Shown here: piece after piece, positions 1-9,899 of the stretch
How positions within the stretch are numbered: position 1 is the first letter of the stretch
Layout: every line of letters starts with the position of its first letter
NCBI GenBank assembly: GCA_022925895.1
Contig: JAKSYS010000091.1
Location: 62,001-126,000 of the forward strand
DNA length: 64,000 nt
Source: Fragilaria crotonensis
Taxonomy: Eukaryota; Bacillariophyta; Fragilariophyceae; Fragilariales; Fragilariaceae
Reading direction: 5' to 3'
Notes under the pieces: generated by a model
Database searches by the model: none
Told to the model about the DNA's origin: nothing
Seen by the model: only the letters and a program-made list of their open reading frames with translations
Made by a program: the position numbers and the translations under genes

Positions 1-1
1 C

Positions 2-652
2 AACCTATTTGGCCTCGTTTACTTCCCAATATCGAGCGCTTTGTCAGCTGGAAGACCGGATTTAGACGATGCTTCAACATCTGATGGCACCGCTGAACTG
101 CCCGATCCAGAGAACACCCCGATTACTCTTAAGCATATCACCTCGGCTGTGTGGGTTGGGTCATTGCTGATATGGCTGGGCGAGAAATTCGGAGGCAACG
201 CTGGAGCACTTCCGCTGTGTACTTTGCTAACCGTAGCACTGACATCATTAGCTCCTAAAAAATGGATGTTGCCACTCCAACCCGCGTCACACTTGCTGGG
301 AGGCGGTGCCCTGTACCTCTTTTTTGCTGCTGTGGGCGCTCCAGGCTTGGCAGTGGCAGATTCAGTCAAGACTGCTCTCTTTCCCTTGGGACTGTTCCTC
401 ACAATCTTGTATAGTATTCATGGGCTCATCATGGGGTTGTGTTGCAAAATAATGGGCGGCAAGGGTGCATACATGCCGCAGCGGCTCTTGGTTGCTTCAT
501 CTGCAGCTATCGGAGGTCCTGCAACCGCTGCGGCACTGGCTCAGGCCATGGGTTGGCGATCACTCCTGGCCCCATCACTTCTCGTGGGTAATCTCGGATA
601 CGCTATTGCCACATTTGCTGGACTCGCCTATCATGGCTTTTTCTCGCGGTAG
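2..652 (+). CDS. DUF819-family multi-pass membrane protein, 5' end missing
   Basis: The frame is open from the first bases of the window, so the N-terminus lies outside; about 216 residues remain. They hold several hydrophobic segments, including one beginning ITSAVWVGSLLIWLG, one around ALPLCTLLTVALTSLA and a C-terminal pair. The stretch IGGPATAAALAQAMGW followed by LLVGNLGYAIATFAGLAY is the recognisable signature of the DUF819 (YjcL-like) integral membrane family, found in bacteria and algae and of unknown biochemical function. The family is usually close to 400 residues, so roughly the C-terminal half is seen. Transport is a plausible role from topology only. The stop at 650-652 is followed by a convergent minus-strand gene 166 bp away. 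Confidence 0.75.
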   Translation, partial: NLFGLVYFPISSALSAGRPDLDDASTSDGTAELPDPENTPITLKHITSAVWVGSLLIWLGEKFGGNAGALPLCTLLTVALTSLAPKKWMLPLQPASHLLGGGALYLFFAAVGAPGLAVADSVKTALFPLGLFLTILYSIHGLIMGLCCKIMGGKGAYMPQRLLVASSAAIGGPATAAALAQAMGWRSLLAPSLLVGNLGYAIATFAGLAYHGFFSR

Positions 653-818
653 GTTGCATACCTCGAATATGTTTTGACTAGGTGCCCTAGTTTCCTTCAT
701 TTCGCTATCTACCTGGTTTCGACGATAAAATCGGGGTTGCCCGTGTCGGTGGCTAAGCAGTGTCTTACGTAAAAGATAACGTAAAGCGGCTCGCGTGTGT
801 ACCATAGCTTTTATGCCA

Positions 819-1826
819 CTATTGAATAGCGCATACCGTGCTTCTGACAGTATTGTCATTGCAGGCATCGGTGACAAGCTTACGTGCCTCCTGGACGCTT
901 CTTCTGGCCATCAAAATGTTATCATCACCCCATGACGGTGGCGTGTCACCGACAGGAATGTATCTATAGGATATCAGAGAAAGACGGTGAGGCATTTCTA
1001 GATCGCTGAGGGTCAAAATAAAACCTTCGTACCTTGCTTGATCGAGCTGTATCTTCCAAGTTGTGAACTTCTGGCATGCCAACTGGCAAGCCCACGACAC
1101 GTCTCCAAAGGTTGTTACTGAGGATTGGTAGCGATACATTGGATGAGGTATGCGTTGATGGCCACTGCATTCCTTGCATTCGTAAACAAGTGCTCGACTT
1201 TTCCCTAGAAAGCATGCATCGCACACCTTGCCATTCTCCACCAAAACTTCCTTTTCTTGGTTGCAAACATCACAGTGGCCTCCATCCTTCACGATTTCAA
1301 TTGAGACGGACGAGTCTAGCATGCTGACCGTGAGCCATTCGCAGCAGCGAGGACAGCGGCCGACTCGACGCAACCCATCGCTTGTGGGACTGCAGAGCAA
1401 TACTATGCATGCGGAGCAAATGTCAGGATCCGTTTGACAACATGGCATGTGTGCGAAGCCTCCCTTGGGTTCTTCGCAGCAAACGAGGCAGCAATTCTTG
1501 CTGACGTTCACCAAGGTCTCATCAATGGTATTGTCTCCGCAAAGGTTCAGATCGTCAACATCAGGAAGCAGGCTCGTCTTGCCCTTGCCATGGTCGACAG
1601 CCCTTGTTTGACGTCGAATCACGGCTGCCTCCTTTTCAGAAAGACCATGCTGTTTGTAAGTCAAGTGATCTTCGAGAATTTTCTGTTCGTAGTCATGTTG
1701 GACGTCCACTCCTTCGACGCATGTGACACAACTCTCGATCGATTCCAGGACTGTTTCATTGGACGCTACCATGCAATCCTCAACACTCGCCTGGGGTTGT
1801 AGCTCGGACATGGTGCTCTCTGGCAT
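819..1826 (-). CDS. Cys-rich protein with a RING-like zinc-binding region
   Basis: A 335-residue single-exon frame. After a polar, acidic N-terminal 110 residues comes a Cys/His cluster: CCLVC, then MPCCQTD, ICSAC and RCPRCCEW (about residues 112-170). The spacing resembles a RING or related treble-clef zinc finger. A second Cys block follows (CDVCNQ, VCDACF, YECKEC, about 185-220). The C-terminal 115 residues carry no motif I know. A RING-like fold would suggest an E3 ligase or a protein-binding role, but the residue order does not fit a canonical C3HC4 well, so function is open. It could start at the first ATG (1826) or at the second, five codons downstream. It is convergent with the DUF819 gene. 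Confidence 0.6.
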   Translation of the reverse strand: MPESTMSELQPQASVEDCMVASNETVLESIESCVTCVEGVDVQHDYEQKILEDHLTYKQHGLSEKEAAVIRRQTRAVDHGKGKTSLLPDVDDLNLCGDNTIDETLVNVSKNCCLVCCEEPKGGFAHMPCCQTDPDICSACIVLLCSPTSDGLRRVGRCPRCCEWLTVSMLDSSVSIEIVKDGGHCDVCNQEKEVLVENGKVCDACFLGKSRALVYECKECSGHQRIPHPMYRYQSSVTTFGDVSWACQLACQKFTTWKIQLDQARYEGFILTLSDLEMPHRLSLISYRYIPVGDTPPSWGDDNILMARRSVQEARKLVTDACNDNTVRSTVCAIQ

Positions 1827-2295
1827 GCTTCTGGCTTTGAGACAATCTTCTGTGTATTTGACCTATGATTGCTTGGAAAAAGTGTTGTGGGATTATTGAC
1901 GTCAGGTACGAGCCTGTTAATGGAAATTTGTCAAGTGGTCGAATTCTCGATGAATAGCGCACTCGCGAGCATACTGTACTTAAATTACGATTTACGATCC
2001 AGCATATACCGGTAGGCTACTCGTACTCGGAGTGATACGAGTATATGCGATATGTCATACTCCGAATCTACATGAAGAGTGAAAAGTGAGGGCCAAGTTT
2101 TGGCGCGAAATATGACGTTATGGATGTATTCATATACGTATACTGAATGATACGGGTATTCTTTAATTGTATGCATATCCTCTTGGTACCTTGTACTGCT
2201 GGAAGTTGCGTACATACATCGAGTAGACGCTACACCCTACCAGTACAGATCCAGTCACGTCAATAGGTGGGCACGCTACCAGGTACAAGGACAGT
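1827..2295. other. intergenic, no gene seen
   Basis: AT-rich spacer between the start of the RING-like gene and the MITE. It holds short palindromes such as TACTCCGA and GATACGAGTATA like those in other spacers of this window, but no reading frame with recognisable content. Confidence 0.5.
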
Positions 2296-2303
2296 ATCAT
2301 ACA

Positions 2304-2952
2304 CAAGGGTGGCAACGCTAGGTTTAACTCAAGTAGGTTTAACTAGGTTTGAACCTAAAACCTAGATTTCATTTGAGACGAATAATTTAGGTTTTTGGTT
2401 TAACTCAAGGGTTTAGGGGTTACGGGTTATGAGTTACGAGTTACTTTAAGTCTTTACGGGTTTGGTTACAGCGAATGAGCGAGTAGTAACATAAGCGAAC
2501 TAGCAGCTATGACAATCGGCAAGGAAGATAAAAGAATGAGGTCCAAACAAAGTTGAGGAATGCCTTGGTTGCCATGATGACTGTGGAGAAGGTGGTCTGC
2601 ATAAAGTCCAACCATGCTGCATTTGAAGATTGTATGTTTGAGGAATCTGGTGCTGACAGCAGGGTGTACTACTCATGAGCAGCAGAGGAGGATCAAGCCA
2701 TCAGATTGGTAGTGCTGGGTAAGGCATAATGATGGATTAGCTGTACCAGGCAACTGTTACAGCTACCGGTAGATAGACTGTGCGAGAGGTGAGACTTGAG
2801 ACTCTTCCCAGTGCACCTTTACATAGTAGTATAGTACATCGGGTACAGTGGCCGGTAGATTAGGTTTGGAATTTAGGTTTAACTAGGTTTAACTAGGTTT
2901 AAACCTAAACCTAAAATTGAAAAAAATAAAAATTAGGTTTTTGCCACCCTTG
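2304..2952. mobile_element. hAT-type MITE with 8-bp target-site duplication
   Basis: The 649-bp unit begins CAAGGGTGGCAA and ends TTGCCACCCTTG, a perfect 12-bp terminal inverted repeat. It is flanked by the perfect 8-bp direct repeat ATCATACA (2296-2303 and 2953-2960). An 8-bp duplication with CA(A/G)GGGTGGC-type ends is the hallmark of the hAT superfamily. There is no transposase frame, so it is non-autonomous. Next to both ends lie runs of AGGTTTAACT and its complement AACCTAAA, giving a second, sub-terminal inverted-repeat layer of telomere-like heptamer units. The intact target duplication suggests a fairly recent insertion. Confidence 0.9.
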
Positions 2953-2960
2953 ATCATACA

Positions 2961-3497
2961 GAGCATGTACGAGACATGGGACAGCGCGTTTTATGGAGAT
3001 TTGTATACAATTATACACAAACAATTTTAGTATATACAGTATAGATGCATTTACTGTCGTGATACTTGGTGTTCGAGTACGACGTATTCACAGTGTATGT
3101 CATACAGTAGACAGTAGACTACAACATCATAATTTATGGAGTCGATTTTTTTTAGAAAGCTCGACCGGCTCGATGGGACATACACGGCCTACGGCCTCCC
3201 ACTTGTACTGTACATACCTTGTATCGTACATGTATGTTCATACCAGCATGAATCATACTGAGTACGAGGTACAACTACAGCGTACTGGTACTTGTATCCA
3301 TCCACTGGAACAGGTCTTGCGTGACGTTCCAACTGCCAAAGCAAGGGTCGTACTACTATACTTAGGAACTACAGTACATGCTACGGTACCCACAACAATG
3401 CATACAGCATACATTATATCAAGAACCGGATGTTTTCGAAAGATGAACTCCGAGTACTGGTGCGATGTCTACACCCTGTGTACACCGTGGAAAGGCG
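2961..3497. other. intergenic, presumed upstream region of the JmjC gene
   Basis: No coding content recognised. The stretch is rich in GTAC and other short palindromes and in long AT tracts; it ends at the presumed start of the JMJD8-like gene. Confidence 0.4.
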
Positions 3498-4409
3498 ATG
3501 TTTCCGGCACTTTTGCAACTCTCCATCACCGCCATGACCGTGCGACGGCAGCTGGCGCAAGTCTACCTCCTGATAAATTTCTTTGCTGTCAATTGTCAAC
3601 AAACGGGGAGCCGTCCTTCACAGCAAGATGGTCAATGTTCTAGAATGTATAAATGGAGACCTGAGGAAGAGCACCCATGCAACATTCCTAAACTTAACGT
3701 CGCGCAATTGAAGTCACAGTTCGGCTCCCGTGGCCTGACATCGCTCTATCATACACCAATCATTATTCAACGAGGGACGAAAGGAAGAAATGAGAAATTC
3801 TTCAACATGACAAGTCAGTCAGGGATTGTTTCAGTTTTTCCATCGAGCTTTGAGGTGACTCTGTCGAGCTCAAACTCATTTTCGGCTCATCGACGAAGGA
3901 TACCAATATCACAGTACCTAGAGGAGATCCTGGAAACTGGAGAAACGTCCCCGGATCAGCTATCGAACGAAACGTGGTATCTTTTTGGAGAAACGTACAG
4001 CAGTGAATGGAAGGAGCTATTAAGTCATTACGAACTACCTCCTTGTCAGACCTGCGTCAGGAGCTTGGTTGCACTTTCTTTTGGTATCGGCAATCGAGGC
4101 AGTGGGGTTCAATGGCACGTTCATGGTCCTGGATTTGCCGAGACCTTGTGGGGTCAAAAGCATTGGGTCCTATACCCACCTGATGAGAAGCCAGACTTTC
4201 ATCCTGACCAAACATCACGGAATTGGATGGAATACACGTATCCAGCAGTAAGGAAGCGCCCACACGAGTGCACATTGTATCCTGGGGACATGATCTACTT
4301 TCCAAACATGTGGTGGCATGCTACTATCAATCTAGATCCATACACATCGTTTGTGTCGTCGTTCACAACAGAGCTAGACGCACACCAGATGGAGGAGGCA
4401 ATGATGTGA
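3498..4409 (+). CDS. JMJD8-like JmjC (cupin_8) protein, probably secretory
   Basis: About 303 residues if the ATG at 3498 is used; a downstream ATG at 3534 would start directly at the hydrophobic stretch LAQVYLLINFFAV, a likely signal peptide or anchor. The C-terminal third is a JmjC/cupin barrel: WHVHGPGFAETLWGQKHW (about residue 205), YPPDEKPDFHPDQT, and GDMIYFPNMWWHATINL (about residue 272). The order and wording match animal JMJD8, an ER-luminal JmjC protein, better than histone demethylases. The first metal-ligand motif reads H-x-H rather than the usual H-x-D, as I recall for JMJD8. Single exon. Catalytic activity is uncertain; I infer a secretory-pathway role. Confidence 0.8.
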   Translation: MFPALLQLSITAMTVRRQLAQVYLLINFFAVNCQQTGSRPSQQDGQCSRMYKWRPEEEHPCNIPKLNVAQLKSQFGSRGLTSLYHTPIIIQRGTKGRNEKFFNMTSQSGIVSVFPSSFEVTLSSSNSFSAHRRRIPISQYLEEILETGETSPDQLSNETWYLFGETYSSEWKELLSHYELPPCQTCVRSLVALSFGIGNRGSGVQWHVHGPGFAETLWGQKHWVLYPPDEKPDFHPDQTSRNWMEYTYPAVRKRPHECTLYPGDMIYFPNMWWHATINLDPYTSFVSSFTTELDAHQMEEAMM

Positions 4410-4642
4410 GTATGAGTCAATCAAACGCGGAGTTGAACTTTAAAGAGGAGTTGCAATATTAGGACATATTATTTTTTAGGATGTTTTTTTTCATTCGGTG
4501 TAGGAGAAATGTAGAGGGTGCTATTTGCACGCAACGTGCAGAGGCTATCAACTGAAACGTTTCCGTAACCTAAAATTGAACGAATGCTCTTCCATCAATT
4601 CCCGATCTGAGCATGAGAGAAGCGAGATTGCATCTCCACTCC

Positions 4643-6471
4643 CTACCCTTCCATAGGGACGATTGATGGCAACTTCTCCTTCAAGACTTCGTCATTTTGC
4701 AGTGCAGCAGAGTACTGGGTCAAGAACGCTCCGAGGGTCGCAGCTGCTAATGGAAGTGCCACGTCAGGGGCGATGTTGGCAGCATTCTCATCCTGAACCA
4801 CCTTAGATTCGACAACGCGCCTCTTCGCCTCTTCCGCGGCAGCGGCAGCCAGCGCTGTGACCGCGCTGACTTGGTTCTTGAAAGCCTCTGGGTCAGAAAT
4901 GGTAGCAACAAGTCGCTCGACAAACACCTCTTGCATCGGTTCCGGCAGAGCAACCAGAGAGTCGTGCAATTTCTGCACAAGTTGCGGATCTGGAGACATG
5001 AGCTTGGCCGACTTCTTCAGTATTCCATGCTTGTCCAAGGAAGAAGTCATGTCAGGTAATGGGATCGCTTCGTTTGTTTCGCTCAAATCAAAGTCGTCAT
5101 CTTCGTCGTCTTGCTGCTCAATCTCTTCCTTGAAGAGATCAAGCAAATCCTGATCGACTGAGTTGATAGTTCCTAGAGACTCAAATCGGTCGTTCTGAAC
5201 CAACGGTGTAATCGATCCAGGGACATAGTCTCTATCATACTCCATCACATCATCACCAATCAACAGGTCAGAATCATTGATGGAAGAGGGGTCAGGAAGA
5301 GAGCTCACGTGCAGAGGAACAATAGACGGAACATGCGGGATCGACGATTTCACTGGGCTCGGCAGGGTCGACTGCACTTTCCTCTTTTTGCTTCCCGGTT
5401 CGGCGGTGTATAAATCAAGCTCACCCGTTTGTTGGATGCTCATCATCTCCTTCACCATACTGGCCAGTCGTTCCATGTCCAGAGCCATGTCTGCCATTCG
5501 CGACTTCAAAACCTTAACTTCGTACTTCAAAGCGTCGACTTCTTGCTTGTCAGGGGACTCAGTCGAGTTTGCCTTTCGAATATCTCCGAGGAGATCAGGA
5601 CGACCCCGCAAAAACTTCTCATGGCGGAAGCGCCAGTATTTGGACTCGAGGTCATTTACTGGCGAGTTGAGCTTGATAGGATCAGACTTGATTTTACGGA
5701 ATCCGTAGAAGTTGAGTTGACGAACAAAGGAGGAGAAGTTGTTATGCTTGAAGAATTGCGGAATAATTTCAGAGGCAAACTTCTCGGGATCCTTCACAAC
5801 GAAAGTGGCTCCATCGTCAGACCTGGTAAGGAACACAAGAAAGCGACGTGAGTTAAAAACGGTTAAAAGGTCAAAATAAACCTGTGACGTGGCGTCTTCG
5901 AACGAGAAGTCACCCCAAAAACATATTGCCCACCTATTGCCCCTTCGAATCATTGAGCAAACGAGCTTGTTCAAAGGGTCAATCAATGGCGCTCTCTCTG
6001 ACAACATCCTCCCGACGCTTTGCACTGACTTACCATGTAGCAACCGATGAATCACAACTGTCGATCATATGATAGGTTTCTGGTTGAGGAGGGAAGAAGG
6101 AATATGTTAGTGCAGTTCAATCGTGGGTGATCAACGCATGGAACGAGAGCAAACCTGAGTCGCACATCCAACGGATTTGACAACGATAGCCTTTCGACTC
6201 TACCCATCCAACAACGCAAGCATGATCTATAGATCGTACAAAATTGATAGTCTCGATCCATCTGATCCTTTGTGCTCTTTATCCCATCATTTCAGTTTGT
6301 CACAAGGGGAGGCGGGCAATATACCTCAGACGTAGAATCATACAGCACGTTTGTACGGCATGTCACCGACAGGGACGACGGGGGCGAACAAGGGTTCGAC
6401 AACAACTTACTCCTCAAAAAGATAGGGGCGTTCTCAGCGTCCTTACGCTTGGTAATTGTTGGCTTGGTCAT
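4643..6471 (-). CDS. heat shock factor-type transcription factor (3 exons)
   Basis: Exons on the minus strand: 6471-6411, 6079-6034 and 5822-4643, with GT-AG introns, giving 428 residues. The HSF DNA-binding domain runs from about residue 14 (APIFLRKTYHMID) through [20 protein letters not shown] and [10 protein letters not shown] to [18 protein letters not shown] (about 115). A heptad coiled coil (about 128-165) would allow trimerisation, and a basic [10 protein letters not shown] (near 178) looks like a nuclear signal. The C-terminal half is acidic, with a run rich in D and E that may activate transcription. HSFs are strongly expanded in diatoms, so a heat-stress role should not be assumed. 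ATG at 6471 is the first in frame after a TAA. Confidence 0.92.
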
Positions 6472-9400
6472 CTTCTTGACAGCTTCTGAGGCAACGGGAA
6501 CTTGTGGAAAAATGTTGTTCGGTGAAACGATAGGAGTGATGCAATTTTTTTCACGTTCGGGTTTTTATGGGAAGAGTAGGAATTTGCACTTCAGCTTGGC
6601 AACTCGTTATAATGCATAAAATCCGTACGACAAGTGCAAGACGGTGAGAACAGGGTTGAACAAAATAGAATTTGTACCAGGACCTACGGAGGCACTTAAG
6701 AAGCTTGGCTTGCTAACATGCCAGCTCACGACATGTGATGTCCGTTTGCGAGATCTATTTTGGGAGGCATGTCGGAACCTCCTGAAGTCGTGGAGCAATC
6801 GATTTATGTTGAGGCTGTACTGTGCTTGACTTCATCCGAACACAGGTTCAACCACGTGCACCCTAAAATAAATGGTAACGTGTCAAAATGGTCATAAGCG
6901 TTGTCAAATCAGATGCTGTCCTGCAAGCAGTGCCAGTAGTACAGTGAGAACCCGATACGCTATGTGCCGGTATTCTGAGTTCGTCCATATCATATATTTG
7001 CCAGTGAAGTAAATGTATGCATTGTGTGTGTCTTAAATATGTAAGCATACATGATGCAGACTTTATGAATTGGAAGGGTACAAGTAGTCACTTCCTCCTC
7101 TGACAGCAATTTTCTATTTTGGGGTGCGAATGAACAACCGAGCGACAGCAACTAATATGTCATCGTAGGTCGGAGGGGGTATGCATATGACTATCATTGG
7201 AAAAGTCAATTTCAAGAGGCAAACAACTTCATGACAAATACTCCAGTTCTCAATACTGTATAACTCCTCAAGATCACTAAATGAACGTTATGATTGCTTC
7301 AAGCTTTATGCTATTCATGTTTCTCCTCCAGTGTAAGATTGGAATCTTGGAGAGTTCTTGAAGTATTGCATTTTTTGAGTGCCATTCCTCAGAAATATTG
7401 GCCCATGCATGTACCACTTATCATCCTTGTTGGTACTACAGGATAGACCTGTACTTAATACTAATGCAAATGTCTTATGCTTGTCAGCACTCACAGTCAC
7501 TTTGGACACTCCCAGCAGTAATCTGGCACCACAGGCATTGTTATCAGTGGTATGGGTTTCTGACATGTGCCTTCTTGGCAACAAGAACCCCTCACGCTCT
7601 GGCAGTGCTACGAGAGAAGAAACAGCAACAAGCATATCCAAGGAAATGAAAGTTGTCGCATCAGAGTTGGAGTCGTGCCTGAACATGTGACAAGGCAAGC
7701 AAGAAAGTAATGAATTGATCAAAATGATTGGCTGATCCCGTTGACCACTGACTGATCTAATCTCATGCCATTGTCACCAGATATGAAGCCTTCAACAGAA
7801 CCTTCTATTAGTTTCCACTCAATTCTGTGCAGTTGCTTACTTTGGCAGCTCCTATGACACGGGAGACAGCAAATGAAACCAGCATAATAGAGCATCATGT
7901 GCTTGCTTGGTTACAAGTACCAAAAGGCCAAGCAACTATGCTGTTCAGTCACACACTTATCTAGAGAGTTTTTAAGGCACTACTCACGTCAGCAGCTTAC
8001 TTTTCCTTTATGATGATACCCATATCCATCAGTCTCCCTTATCCTTCTTGGATTCAATGACATGCTATGGTAAAGAAAGAATAAAATAAAATACAATAGA
8101 ATACAATAAAGAATAGAATAGAATAAAACAAAACAAAATAAAATAGAACTGCTGATTATTGGGTTGATATCGCCCCTTGTCTTTTGTGAAGGTCAGGAGT
8201 TGCATGCATTGCATGGGACAAGATTGCTTGGACATCAGCATGGATTCTTGGACAGGACAACCACACCAGTCAACATCGTGTATGCTAGTATGCTGGTATC
8301 TATCACATTACAGTCATAGTAGTCACAAAGCCTGGGGACGCATTCACATTGTTTTCAGGAATAGAATGCTTCCCAGTTGAAGCACAATAGATTTCATTAA
8401 TATTGATGGCAGCTTGTGATTTATCTTCAGGACCTGGATTGGGCACTCCATATAGGCTATGCCAGGCTAGTATCACACACATCCATGATTGTATAAACTC
8501 ATCATGGAGTGATTCATTGAAGTTGCTTTGTTGTGCAAAGTCGTCAACAATGTCAGGTGTTGTCCTTGAGGAAGGTCATGAATCAAATAAGAGACTGGTA
8601 CTAGTGCAAGATCTTTTTTCTTAGTGCAAAGACATAGAGGAAGTGGCATGTCAGATAGCTATAGCTATGTAAAAATCCAATTCACTGGCACTGTTATATT
8701 TGTCAACATACAACACTCTACTTGTAGAGTTGTGAGTTGTCAGAACTGTGTAAAATACTGGAGTAAGTTACAGTCATTACCCGTAGCATGGCCATGCTGA
8801 CAAGGACTTCAGTGCTGTAGCCAGTAATCATTCCATACAAGTGTACTAGTACTAGGACAAAATTCATGTGGAATGAAACGTAGCAGCACTGCTCCCTTGG
8901 GTGGTAACAGCGAGCAAACAAAAGGGCAAAACAGGGGCAAACAACGGTATGATAGATTGAAACGGGTGATCAATCCAAACAATCTACTATTGGTACTTAT
9001 CAATTTGGCAAACACAAGAATTATGATTCAATCATAGGATTTCCATTATTCAAAGCATGTTGAACTGTGTAGAAAACATACCATGTGTGTAGAATGTAGT
9101 ATCGTGTCAGGAAACAGACAGTAGTACAGTATTTAAGCCTACAGTACCCAATACCAGCTCAACCATACCAGTAGTCAAGTAGGGTTTTGTCAGGTGGTAA
9201 AATGAAAACACTGCATGATATAGGTAGAGTGACCAGCTATATCTTCTAGGGCTGCTGTGTGATGCAATGCGCACTGCACACCCCATTTTTTGCATCGGAG
9301 TCCTACACTCGCGACTTGCGATGGACCTATCTGAGTGGCAAAAAAAAACGGATCGAGAGGCAAAACAACGCACGGTTCATGTAACAAATTTGCCACCCAT

Positions 9401-9899
9401 GTGCCACCAGGGTAGCAATAATAAGTGGGAAAATCTTGAATGTTGATGTGAGAAGCAACAATCAAGAGCCTATTGGCTACTAAATATTGTTTTGGTGCTG
9501 ACCCAACAGTGAGCAAGAATTCAGAAATTTGGACGTTTGTTGATCAATTTCAATATGGCCTCAGTAAAGCTTATGGGGTTGCATGAGACCGCGACTATTG
9601 ATGTGGAACAGTGCAATGTCTTGATGATGCTTCCAACGTTACACTGTCCTCAGGGTGGCCTCATTATCTATGTTGGTGAAGGCTTAATTGAAAAGGACCC
9701 TCCTTACTGAAAGAGTCATGAAGCCACTGTTTTCGAGGAGTGCACTGCTCCACCTTGCAAAGGACGTTTCTTGCAATTGCAAAAAAATGATTGAGAGCAT
9801 GTGACCAACACAACAATGTCACCATACCAAAATGGTGCATATCAATCTGGAATGACATGGGATGGCTATGCAAAGTGGTGCCTGTCTGCAATTTAGTAC
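6472..9899. other. gene-poor stretch, decayed DNA
   Basis: Only short, unrelated frames on both strands; none shows a domain I recognise. It lies directly before a decayed Copia copy and may include more of that element's debris, but I could not find a matching long terminal repeat. An A-rich microsatellite lies at 8071-8147. Confidence 0.4.
8071..8147. repeat. A-rich microsatellite (AATA/AAATA-type)
   Basis: About 77 bp made almost only of variants of AATAA, AATAG, AACAA and AATAC units with no C- or T-rich interruption, ending before GAACTGCTGA. Low-complexity tract with no coding sense. Confidence 0.8.

Noticed and set aside
2993-3643. 216-codon plus-strand frame before the JmjC gene
   Set aside because: Different frame from the JmjC protein, palindrome-rich DNA, no motif; the JmjC frame overlaps its end.
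8071-8147. A-rich tract as a retrotransposon poly(A) tail
   Set aside because: Mixed AATAA/AACAA/AATAG units rather than pure A, and no LINE or SINE body upstream.
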